DNA of 64,000 nucleotides, taken from assembly GCA_025667525.1 (NCBI GenBank), contig CM046878.1:81736196-81800195 (forward strand). Reading direction: 5' to 3'. The DNA comes from Glebionis coronaria (taxonomy: Eukaryota > Streptophyta > Magnoliopsida > Asterales > Asteraceae). Under the pieces are notes generated by a model, which searched no databases, was not told where the DNA came from, and worked only from the letters and a program-made list of their open reading frames with translations. Each line of letters opens with the position of its first letter. Position 1 is the stretch's first letter. Made by a program: the position numbers and the translations under genes. Positions 35,282-45,817 of the stretch are shown piece after piece.

Positions 35282-36931
35282 TGTGACAATCGGACATTTT
35301 CAGGTAGTAAATTATTTCTCGAATATTATTTTGAATTTTATTTTTGTGTTGGTTTATGAACTCACAATTTACGGGTTGAAATTAGGGCTTACGTGCATAA
35401 TTTAACGTCCTTTACGATTAAACCGGGAACCCTAGGTTTACGTATTTGCGTTTTTTAACTCCGTTTTTGATGAGACAATTTTTATTAGAATCGTTTTGTG
35501 CCGTAGTTTCATAATTTATAAAAACATTTTTCGTAAAATGACCCGAGGGCACGTAAATCGAGAAAACTAGAATCGAGGAGTACCCGTAAATTAGTGGGGA
35601 TGAAACAAGTTTACACTTGTCTCACCCCCACTATGGGCGGCCAAGACAAGACCAAGACCACCCTTGGTGGAAAAGTTATACAAACTTAGATGACACTTGT
35701 CCTCCCATTCTTCCTAAAACCATCTAACCAAAACCAAAACTATTTCCCATACTTCTCATAACATGCAAAACTAGAGAAACATTTTCCCACTCTCTTCTCT
35801 GATCTCTATTTTCTGTCCTATATACAACATCCACCACCACTATTCATCAAAAATCTAGCCATAAACTTTACATACAATCTGCATATGTTGACCCCCATTT
35901 GAAAAGATGAAGATTGGAGGTGATCTTAACAAGTAAAAAGGATTTTTCAAGAAGGTTTAGGGCTGATTTTCAAAGAAGTATACATACTCTTGGTGATCTC
36001 AAAAGTGGTCTTGCTATCTCATAAGATTTGGTTACCAAAAACCAAGTCTAGTTCATCAAAAACCTTAACCTCTCATCATATTGGTTGGTACAAGATCATT
36101 TCTTTCTATCACCTTGTTGTTTTGTAAATGTACTCATGTATTTTCATCAAAAAATGTATATGTATATGATGATAAATGATGATCAAAATATTGTGTGGGG
36201 ATTTTGTGTTACTAGATTAGGATAAAAAGTTTAAAATCTACAAGTAAAATGTTAAAAATCATGACTAGTCACATAAGCTATATAAAACAGTAAGTTTCAA
36301 TATCTTTACTTGGTTAAATGGCTAAGATTATTAAATATACAGATAGATAAATGATTTTTATATATTTCGTGATTTGGCCATGCAATGGAATGTTAAAAAT
36401 GAGCAAGATATGACCAAAACACTTTTGTAGTAAAAGTCTGTATAGTCTGTTTTGGACGAATTATTAAAAATATTTAGAGGCTGATTGAGCAGTAGCTATA
36501 AGAGAGTTATTTGTATCACACATCATGTATTTTATGATTTTAAATTTTTAGGTTCTATCTCCTTGTAGAACTCAAGATATTACAAAAATGGTTGACATGA
36601 CTTTAGTAACCAGATTTCTTAATAAACTATATAATATAATAAGAGCACTCAAAGTAAATACTATTATAAAATAAGTATATAAAAGCCACTAACTAATAAT
36701 AACTATTATAAAACAAGTTTGTATACTAAAATAAATAAACATTGCATTTTATAAAATTAAAACTCAAATGTTTTCTAAAACTACAAACTATATATAAGTT
36801 TTACGTCTTTTCGGCTTAAACTGAAAGATTAACGTTTTCACCAAATAAAACTTAGATGGTTGGACCCGTCTAATGTAACATTTTTATAAATCACATAATG
36901 ATATGTAAACACACTGACAAGTAAAAATCGA
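35282..36931 (+). repeat. X-family LTR copy C, left part
   Basis: Begins TGTGACAATC and follows copy A/B in order: the 'acgtcctttac' block, 'gaaaactagaatcgagga', the 'gggcggcca' block, 'ggccatgcaatggaat', and 'cttagatggttggacccgtc' near 36850. It is clearly more diverged and shorter. It starts at the unit matching 13359 in copy A, so the extra first 188 bp of A/B is absent. The last five bases ATCGA (36927-36931) are one half of the Athila-2 target duplication. Confidence 0.85.
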
Positions 36932-39692
36932 TGATATGAGCTTAAATACTCATATCATTTATATCTAAAAATGAACAAAAAATACATATAATCAATGAAA
37001 AATGCCTCGTATATGTTTGTTTGTCGTTTCATGTGTGTAGGTACCGATGATCACAAAAACCGGCAAAAACGGCACGAGTTTGAAGAAAAGATCAGCAAAG
37101 CCAATTCAAGTCCGTTTTTAGTGGATTTAACTAAATAAAGGATATTTGGGCCTTGTGGGACCCACATTTGATTAATGGGCCCAAAATCCCAAAAGTGGAA
37201 ACAAGATATTTACTTTTAATCACAAAAGCCCATCAAAGCCCAAATCTTAATCAAAAACTAACGAAAACATGTTAGTATTGGGCCAGGCCCATTTGGATGT
37301 CGGTTACATGTTTTCACAATTAAATGAAACATTTTTTTTACTAGGTCAACCACACACACACACAATGTTTTCACCACACAAAGTTTTTCGATAAAAACAA
37401 AGCCCCATCTTTCTCTCTCACTCTTTATCCCAACCCTAAATACCCTGTAACTTTACTATTTCAAAACCCTAATCACAAAAAGTATTAAATATTTGGGGCT
37501 TTTCACTTATTTGTGAAGCACGTGTGATGCACACGAGTGGGAAATAAATCCCCAAGTTTTTCGGAGCTTGAATATGGAGGCATCTATTGACGTGGCAGTT
37601 ATTCATTGGCTGTGACAACACATCACCACCAATCCACCAATCATATTAGGCCATTTCAGCAAAGACAAAAGCACAACTAGCACACCTTATTGCCACGCTG
37701 GCAATCTGTGTGCTAGCTTGTAATCTACAGCCGTTAGATCAAGTTGGAAAGAGAAAAAGAAGAAATCTCTATGATTGAAGATCCTGCTCAACAACCTTCA
37801 ACCAAGGGCCTTGGGGGTTGGCTATAAAAACCCCCTTATTTCCCTGTAATTTATCATTCCAGATTTTTCTTTAATGTTATAATGTTAGATTAGATATAGG
37901 TAAAATTGTATTTTAATTTTTATAAGCTTTGTAATATCTTCTTGAAATTAATGTAAAGTTATTTGTGATTCACTACTGTTCTTCGTGGTTTTTTTAATCT
38001 TGTTAAATTGATGTCAGTTTTAATCTATTTTCTTATTTGTTATTATAAATATTAAAGTTAAATTCTGAACAAAATCAAACCTGGTTTGATTAAATTAAAG
38101 TCAAATAGTGTGATTTATGATATTGGATCGAAGTTCTGTTCGAGTTATGTTGTAGTTAGATGGTGACGAATGGTGGTTCGTATGGTGAAAGGTGGTCTCA
38201 AGTTGTTTATTTAGACGGCTCAGCGACGCTCTACTTCCCAACGGCTATCTACAAAAGGTTTGTTACTATTTAGATTTTTATGTTTTATTTTAGAGTAAAT
38301 CTGCTTATGTTCTTGATGTATAAATCTGTTTGGGTTGAATAACATGGCTGTTAATTGTGGATTGGTGTTATAATTTCAACTTTGTTATGAAGTTAAAAAT
38401 CTGCATATTATTTGTCCTGATTGTTTGAAATTACTGTCTGCTTATAATGATATGCTAGAATTTGTAGAATCAAGATTTCGTTTATGATTTCATTTTAGGA
38501 TGATGTACTTTGTGAGCTGTTTAATAGGTTTGTTATAAGTGTTTAATTGATTTAAGAATCGAGCTTAATAGTACTTGACTGATGTTTTAGTCATTGTTTT
38601 AATGCTTGTTATAATGCTAAAATGAGAATCTGTTTGGTATATGTTGGTGAATGGGAGTGAATTTAACAGAAATTTTGATTCATTGTTTTCAGCTTTGATA
38701 ATTGCCAAGTTTAAATAAAGTCTGTTGAATGTTATAGAACTGCTGAAAATCTTTGGTTAGTAATTTAAGGGTTTTTATTCTGATTGTCATTAGGATCTAG
38801 GAATGCTTGTTTTCTATTCCTATGCTATCACTGATTATCTGTTAAGATGGATAATGACTGCATTTGTTTAGTGAATCTGTATTTGGCTATTATATGCTTT
38901 GCTATATAAGGCTAGCAGATCCTATTGATTTGCTGGTTCTTGACTGATTTATCAGTCAAAATATTCAACAAAATTCATTACTGTGACTCTCTATTCGTTC
39001 AACTGTCCAAAAATTAATCATTTAGAAAATATGTTCTCCATGGGATTCGAACCTGTGACCTCCTGGTCACAGGCCAAGAGCGTTTGCCAACTCCTCTAGG
39101 CTTACTTTTTAGTATTATTACTACTTAGGTTTTAAATATAGTTATTAATTGTGCTGCAAGTTTTTATTAGAATTTTAAATTTAAGTTTTTCATTTTCTTT
39201 AGTAAATTTTAATTTTAGTTTTATTAAACTTTACCTTTATAAAGTTTTATAAGATAAATGAAAATAAATATATAAAAACAAAATTAAAAGTTTTATTAAG
39301 TTTGGAAACTTTGTTAATTATAGATAAAAAGTTTTTTTTAAATTAGTAGATTTAAATTGATTTATTTTTAAAGATAGTTAATTGATTTTTAATTTTGAAT
39401 AATTGTTTTTAGTTAAAATATAATGGGGACGATTCATGCATTTAGGATTTAAAAAGTTTAAGATTTGTAGGAGTAATTTTAGTATAAAAAACGGATTGCC
39501 AATTTGAATCAATTGTCCAAATCTAATAAAAACGTCTCAAATTCACTCGATCTTCGTGTACAACGAACTTGGTTCATCATCGTATTTAATTAAATCCATC
39601 TTTGGTAATATTAGTCTATTACTTTTTCCTAAAGGTAATTTTCTATTATACCCTATAACGTATCTAATTAATATACATTCCACAACACATCA
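36932..39692 (+). repeat. Athila-2 5' LTR
   Basis: 2761 bp starting TGATATGAG. Its first 26 bases form a perfect hairpin (36932-36940 with 36949-36957). A TATA-like GGCTATAAAAA lies near 37819, with the T-rich transcribed region after it. Positions 39042-39098 hold a tRNA-derived SINE head on the minus strand. The LTR ends ACACATCA at 39692, eight bases before the primer site. It is homologous along its length to 45818-48580. Confidence 0.92.
39035..39110 (-). mobile_element. tRNA-derived SINE head inside the Athila-2 5' LTR
   Basis: On the minus strand the A box is TAGAGGAGTTGG (complement of 39087-39098, one change from TAGCNNAGYNGG). The B box GGTTCGAATCCC is perfect (complement of 39042-39053), with tRNA-like spacing of 33 bases. 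The same block is in the 3' LTR (47930-47986), where the B box has lost a base match. It therefore predates this element's last transposition and moves with the LTR. A functional tRNA is unlikely because no cloverleaf acceptor stem was evident. Confidence 0.6.
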
Positions 39693-39699
39693 AAAATTT

Positions 39700-39717
39700 T
39701 GGCGCAGCTGCCGAGGA
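39700..39717 (+). promoter_or_regulatory. Athila-2 primer binding site
   Basis: TGGCGCAGCTGCCGAGGA resembles the TGGCGCCGTTGCCGGGGA primer site used by Athila-type elements (tRNA-Asp, from memory), with a few changes. It lies seven bases after the 5' LTR. Confidence 0.8.
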
Positions 39718-40386
39718 ACTTGTGTACGATTCGTCTTTGTGAGGTTTGTTGATCGTTGATTTGAAGACCCTTTCCGTCCTCGGAAAGTTTTGTTATTTTT
39801 CTATTATTATAGTATGTATCGTTTTTCGTGTTTTTTGTGATTACTATATTGTATTACGTAGAACAATAAATTTACCTACTTCCAGATAAGACCTTAGTTG
39901 GAATTTCATCACCTAGCTATTGTTTTCGAATCCAAAACGAAAAAAAGGCAAAATAGATAAATACTAATAAAAAGTTTGAACTCGATTTATACAAACTATA
40001 AGGTGGGTATAAGGCGACGAGCTATAAAAGGCCGTCTAAGGAAAAAGGTTTTTAAGTGCTTTGTGCCACCTCGTTTCCCCGCTTGCTTGTGCGTATATTG
40101 AGAGGGACGACCGATTATTGGTTTGCCAACTCAAGTAGTATTATATCTTATTTTACTTATTGAACCTCGAGACGTTTAGGTTTTCACCTATCGTTTCAAA
40201 GTCGACCGAGGGTAATTTACTTCCATAGTAGTTATCCTTATTCCTTGTTTTTTATCGATCATTTTGATTGAGCAATACCAAATAAAAATACCAAAAATAA
40301 TCTTCTTCTTGTCTAATTTCTTTTCTTCAACACTCTAGAATTCTAGTCACTTTGGTTTATGCAATTACGATCTTCTCGACTTTAGA
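39718..40386 (+). other. Athila-2 leader
   Basis: About 670 bp between primer site and gag. No conserved ORF. An in-frame stop near 40384 bounds the gag frame on the left. Confidence 0.6.
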
Positions 40387-41940
40387 TTGATTTAAATAGG
40401 CTTGAAAATATTCCTCGTAGAAATAGAAATCGTCAACAACGAATAGTGAAACCCGAGCTTCCACCTATTGTTGTAGAGATGGCCGATAACCGAACAATGG
40501 AGGAATTGCTCCGTGCACCCACCGAAGGGTATGGGGAAGCAATCGTTGTGCCGGCTATTTTGGCGGATCATTTTGAGATTAAGACGGGTCTTCTATTGCT
40601 CATTCGTGCCGACCAATTTCGTGGCAATGAGACCGATAACCCGCATTCTCACATTCGAAATTTTCTTCGTATTACCTCGACTCTCAAGTTTAGAGATGTG
40701 CCGAATGACGCGATTAGCTCATGCTTTTTCCGTACTCGCTCGAGGGTAACGCTAAGATTTGGTATGAGAAAGAACCACAGGGTTCGATTTTGACATGGGA
40801 TGATTTAGTATCTAAGTTCATGAATTACTTCTTTCCACCATCCAAAACAACACACTTTAAGAACGAGATCACTAGATTTGAACAAAAAGTGCATGAATCG
40901 TTTGGGGTTGCTTGGGAAAGGTTTAAAGATTTGCTAAGACGATGTCCACACCACGGTTTCTCGGAATTGCATCAAATCAATACTTTTTATAATGGACTTA
41001 ATATGGTTGAACAAGATTCTTTAAATGCCGCCGCGGGTGGTAATCTTTTAAGAAAAAATCCAAGAGACGCGTGGGGTATAATTGAGAATAAGTCTAGAGT
41101 GCAATATTCACGAAACACACCGGTTGTTTCCAATGTGAATTCATCTAATATCGAGATTGCTAGATTGGACTCTAAGATTGACACAATTTTGAATGAGATT
41201 AGGAAGAATCCTCGTGGATCGATTAATATGGTTGAGAATTTTTGTGTATCATGTGGTGGAGCACATCCTAATTATGCTTGTTCAACTACGGGGTTTGATC
41301 AAGCTAGTGCTTTTGCCGCGACGGGAACTTATGGCCCTAACGGTCAAGTTCCTCGCCAAAATCATGTTGCTCCACCGGGTTTTCCACCGGTTCAAAACAG
41401 ATACAACAATGGGAACAAGGAATAATTTTAACCATGGTAACCAAGGGAATTAAAATCAAGGAAATGGGTTTAATGCTAATCAAAACAATCAAGGTTTTCA
41501 AAGTAATAATCAAAATGATTTGTCAAGCTACATTAAAATAAATGAGGCAAATTTGAAAGCTTTTCAAAACAACATTCAAGGAAAAATGGCAACTTTGAAA
41601 AATGAGTTTCAAAATACGATTAAAGGGCAAAATAACAAAATTTAGCTTAATCAACAAAGACTTGAACAAAACCAAAACCGTTTTGAGCAAAGATTAGAGC
41701 AAAGTCAAAATCGTATGCAACAAAGTTTGGAACAAGGTCAAAATAAAAGTTGCTTTCGATGTTTGAGGGATTTATGTCCAAACGATTTTCTTCTTCGGGT
41801 TGCTTACCTAGTAATACCATTCCAAACCCGAAGGGAGAGCTTAAGGCCATCACCACTTATGATGATGATAATTTAGAAGAAGTGATTGTGATCCTCCACC
41901 TAAAGAGACCTTTCTAGATGTCGCCAAGGCTACTTTAAAT
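40387..41940 (+). pseudogene. Athila-2 Gag (frameshifted)
   Basis: Capsid protein of an Athila-like element. The N-terminal half is in one frame to about 40720 (MADNRTMEELLRAPTEGYGE, HSHIRNFLRITSTLKF). The capsid core continues in another frame at 40721-41425 (LFPYSLEGNAKIWYEKE, FFPPSKTTHFKNEITRFEQ, LLRRCPHHGFSE, FYNGLN). The change is explained by one missing base near 40710. A zinc-knuckle-like CVSCGGAHPNYAC follows (about 41247). After a stop at 41423 a Gln/Asn-rich tail runs to about 41930 in shifted frames. No AUG is certain; a likely one is MADNRT near 40479. Confidence 0.82.
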
Positions 41941-42495
41941 GTGATTAGTACCTCAGTTTTCTTTGATTTCTTTCCCGAGAAATATAAAGATCCGGGTCAA
42001 TTCTTGATACCTTGTGTTTTCAATGAGCTTGGGGAATCCAAAGCTCTAGCCGATCTAGGAGCTAGCATTAACTTAATGCCCTTAGCCATTTGGAAAACTC
42101 TTGATTATCCACCACTTAGTACCACTCGAATGATCATTGAGCTTGCTAATGGTACCACCACCCGTCTGGTTGGTATAGTACAAAATGTCATTGTTAAAGT
42201 GGAAAAGTTTTTGTACTTAGCCGATTTTGCTATAGTTGATTATGAGACCAATCCTCGTGTGCCTATTATTTTAGGGCGACCATTTTTGTGCACGGCTCAT
42301 GTTATAGATGATATGAGGAAAGAGGAGATTAAATTGTTTTATGGAGATAAAAGTATTATTTTCAAACCGGAAAAGATTCCAAGATTTGTTTCTAAGAAAG
42401 TGGAAAGTGTGGAACTTGTTAAAACTATTGAAAGTAATGAAAGATCTCTCATTTACAAAGGTGTTTTTACCAATTTTGGAAACCTCATTTTGTGA
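41941..42495 (+). pseudogene. Athila-2 aspartic protease
   Basis: Retroviral-type aspartic protease that would process the polyprotein. The catalytic block is ALADLGASINLMPLAIW (about 42046), with the DLGAS version of the DTG motif usual in Athila. Downstream are the flap-like ELANGTTTRLVGIVQNVIVKV and the second conserved block VPIILGRPFLCTAHVIDD (about 42262). The 184-codon frame is open. It then shifts, and 42496-42702 continues in another frame with one TAA (IPHEDDSSKIEKEIDKYL) before returning to the original frame at 42703. The original protein therefore probably ran straight from protease into the acidic ORF. Confidence 0.82.
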
Positions 42496-42702
42496 AGAAG
42501 AAAAGTTAAATTCAAAGAAAGATGCTTGTTTTGTTGAATCATGTTGTAATCTTACCTAATCTCCACTCATTCCACACGAGGATGATAGTTCTAAGATTGA
42601 AAAGGAAATTGATAAATACCTTAGTGCACCATTTGATGCTAGTGAGTTTAATTGTGAGAATTTTGATCCCGAAAGAGATATTGCTTTAATTGAAAAATCA
42701 AA

Positions 42703-43821
42703 ATGGACTCATTTTCACTCTCTTCGAAGGACCAAATTGATGATCCTAAGGCACAATCTTCATTTGAAGAGCCTTTGATTCCTAACTTCACACCGAGTGA
42801 GGTTAGTGACTATTCATTCGATAAGTTTGCCGATGAACTTGTTGATCCACTTCCACGGGGAAGTGAAGACGTTATCGATTTCGAAATCCACCGTGATTCT
42901 CATGTTTTACCTACCATTCTCGAGGAGTTCTCCGATGAATTTCCTTCTAATGAGAACGATGATCTTGTATCCGAGTGTGACACACTTGATACTTTGTTGG
43001 ATATTTCTTGTGATGATAAGATTGATGACACTTTTGTGACTAACTCAAATCCTCTGTTTGAAGCTTCAATGAACAATAATCAATTGTTTCAAGAGGATTT
43101 TGAGAGCATCATACTTCCTACATCTCACAATCTTTGTGATGATGAGCTGTTCATTAAGGAGTTTGATAAGTTACTTTCCATAGACATTCCTTCGGAATTT
43201 GAGGAAGAGTCTAATGACGGTGATGAAAATCTTTGGTTTGATCACCCGATTTATGATGATGATAATGTTGACCCGGAGGGAGAAATTACCTTTACTCCAA
43301 TTATCATTCCCACTCGCTTTGATCTTAATGTGCGGGTTTTTCATGCGACTCATTTTGAGTACCATGACCCATTTGTTCACATTCATAAGAGTGATAAAGT
43401 CAACAAAGTCATGCAAGTTGATACCACAAGTGTTGAGACTTTTGACCCACCATTACCATGTGCTTTATATGATTTTGGATTAGCATGGGGGGAAGACACC
43501 GTGTTGTCTATTCCTTTCTCTCCCGAGGACGAGGTATTCGACCCCGGAATTGTTGATTTAGGGAAATCTCGGCCTTTCACCGATGTAATAATTGAAAGAA
43601 TTTTCGATCATATTGGTGCGATTTTATCTCGGGGAGCATGTTATATCCATTTCATGATTCGTGACATTGACCACCATCTCTTTTTGGAGATTTATGTTGG
43701 AGTTTTATCCTTTCGTTTGTCATCCGACAACGAGGATGTAATATTTGACCCCGGCATCGTGCTTTATTATGGATTTTATTCCATTATGCCGGTTTTCACC
43801 ATTTTCCCTAAGGACCAATGA
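42703..43821 (+). CDS. Athila-2 acidic ORF in place of polymerase, function unknown
   Basis: Intact 372-codon ORF, very rich in Asp and Glu (for example SCDDKIDDTFVTN, PIYDDDNVDPEGE). No RT, RNase H, integrase, envelope or transmembrane feature was seen. A motif occurs twice near the C-terminus, DEVFDPGIVDLG and DVIFDPGIVLYYG, followed by the ending VFTIFPKDQ. From memory, similar acidic ORFs with repeated F(D/N)PGI motifs occur in Asteraceae Athila-like repeats and are annotated as hypothetical. It stands where pol should be and is followed by the conserved post-pol block. It may be the C-terminal part of a Gag-protease polyprotein, because 42496-42702 links the two with small indels. The role is not known; its openness amid decayed neighbours is notable. 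Confidence 0.7.
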   Translation: MDSFSLSSKDQIDDPKAQSSFEEPLIPNFTPSEVSDYSFDKFADELVDPLPRGSEDVIDFEIHRDSHVLPTILEEFSDEFPSNENDDLVSECDTLDTLLDISCDDKIDDTFVTNSNPLFEASMNNNQLFQEDFESIILPTSHNLCDDELFIKEFDKLLSIDIPSEFEEESNDGDENLWFDHPIYDDDNVDPEGEITFTPIIIPTRFDLNVRVFHATHFEYHDPFVHIHKSDKVNKVMQVDTTSVETFDPPLPCALYDFGLAWGEDTVLSIPFSPEDEVFDPGIVDLGKSRPFTDVIIERIFDHIGAILSRGACYIHFMIRDIDHHLFLEIYVGVLSFRLSSDNEDVIFDPGIVLYYGFYSIMPVFTIFPKDQ

Positions 43822-45817
43822 CTGCGGGGATCGAGTCAAGCTCATGACTCAGTTAACAAAAACGAGGTGCCTTGTGGGGGAGTCCCATACATTCTATTTT
43901 CTATCTATTTTCTAACAACTAATAAGGCTTGATCTTTCAAGCTCGTGCTCGTGTTTTGTTGTGTTGTGAATCTTAGGTATGACCCTAATCATTGAAGACT
44001 CTCGTGTTCGGTTTTTGCCGGTCCACTTGATCTTCCTTTCTTTGAATGCCAAAAAGGGGTACACTCTCTATCCTTTGATTTTTATCGACTACCGTTTTAT
44101 ATTGAGGCATAATTAATAAACGGCTTATAGATTTGTGTGCTCTTACCATGTTAGGATTTTGCATTAGACTCTTCATGTTTTAGCAAGGGGGTGTTACTCT
44201 TGAGCTAAGAAACATTGAGGACAATGTTTGGTTTTACCATGGGGGAGTCAATCGATATAATCGCTTGCAATTGCTTTTGTCGTGTCCAAACGTAATTGTT
44301 TTTCTTGTTTTTCATAAAAATTTTAAATTTTTAGTGTTATTTTTAAGTTTTAATAAATAAAATAAGGGCTTTTGACACAAATGTAGGCTTTCTGTTGGTG
44401 AAAATAAAAATAGTTTTTGACTCGACTCGGTTTTTACCTTAGCTTTTTCCTTAACGTTTTTGAATTAAGTTTTGCTAGGCTTTTATATAGGGAACTTTAA
44501 AACGCGAAAGTATTAACTCATACGGGTTAAGAACAAGAACTTTTCGCAACTTCCTATAATTGATCCTAGAAATTCGTTTATCAAGGGAACTTTAAAACGC
44601 AAATTCTAAAACTTGAAAAAGTATAAGAAGATGCAAGATCCTATAGATGACTTGAAAACCCAAAACTTTGATTTAATAGGCTAAGTATCCATTGATTTCA
44701 CATTTTTGGAATTTTACAATATGGAGAACAAGGGATGATAGAGTTTAATCATAAGTTTCTAAAGTTAATTCTTCTTTGTGTAAGTATTTTTGTGTTTGAT
44801 TTAATCTCCTCGTATTTATTTTCCACGCTTGAATAATAATTGCTTAATAAATGAAGTTTTTAGCGGTTTAGGCTTGATATCTTAACTCGTAACTCCTTCT
44901 TGTTCTTCCCTTGTAATTAAAGTGAGAACACGTTGAGGGTGTCAGCGTCATGGACTTTTGATCATGCGATTGCGGAAATTTGGCTTACTATAAATATCAC
45001 TATAATAAGAAGAATAAATAAAAACATGTTCTCTATGAGCCTTCGGGTGGGAGTCATGTAGCACTAACCTTGTCATTAGATCCTTATGGTGTATGGCAAG
45101 GGGACGTGTTGAATAAAAATTGCTTCATCCTCATGAGCCATAAGGTGGGATGGTGAATGTCAATTCCCTTATTTTTGTCCAAGGAGCCTTCGGGTGTGGA
45201 TTTTAAATAAGGATCACAATTGCATCTTAAAGAGCCACAAGGTGTTATGATGTAGTTGTTGCAAACTCCATTTAATAAAGTCATAATTGACTTTGGAGGT
45301 TTTATTGTTGCTTTTAAGTAGTCCTATTAGCCAAATTTCGGGTCCGGGGATTTATCCCTCAAATCATGTTAAGTTATCCTTGATGTGGGTTTTCTTTAGT
45401 GACAACGGTTTTTGAAGTCGAGGTTAGGTTTTGAGTGTTGAGTTTACACCGTTTTTGCCTTCATTTTTGGACTAATAAATATCAAATAAGTCAAATGAGC
45501 CTTTGGGTGAATGACAAATAAAACCAGAGATACAACTAGGAATAATAGGAGATTGAGTTTAACACAAATTACTTGTATGAGTTGGTTTAATTTTGGGGCT
45601 TATGATTGACAATGATCTTGTTTTTACACTTGGCATGGAAAAGTGAAAAGTCGAGGACGATGAATCTATTTGAGTTTTATGATCCTTAAAGTTATTTTTC
45701 AAATAAAGAAAGCAATACATTATGTCCTTGCAAAATAAAAAAGTTGAATAATGGTGTAGTTAGTGTTTAATTTTATCATTACGTGAGGACACGGCAATTG
45801 CTTAGCAAGGAGGAGTT
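43822..45817 (+). other. Athila-2 3' spacer and polypurine tracts
   Basis: The conserved post-ORF block (43835-43890) matches Athila-1 3388-3450. An internal polypurine motif CATGGGGGAGTC, preceded by ACAATG, lies at 44221-44249. A repeated phrase (GAGCCTTCGGGTG and variants AGCCATAAGGTG, AGCCACAAGGTG, AGCCTTTGGGTG) occurs about every 60-250 bp from 45037 to 45510. The phrase 'gggaactttaaaacgc' occurs twice about 95 bp apart (44488 and 44583). The terminal polypurine tract AAGGAGGAG (45808-45815) abuts the 3' LTR. No env-like ORF. Confidence 0.65.

Noticed and set aside
39040..39100. Functional tRNA gene on the minus strand
   Set aside because: The boxes are good, but no convincing acceptor stem or anticodon arm could be drawn; it fits a SINE head better.
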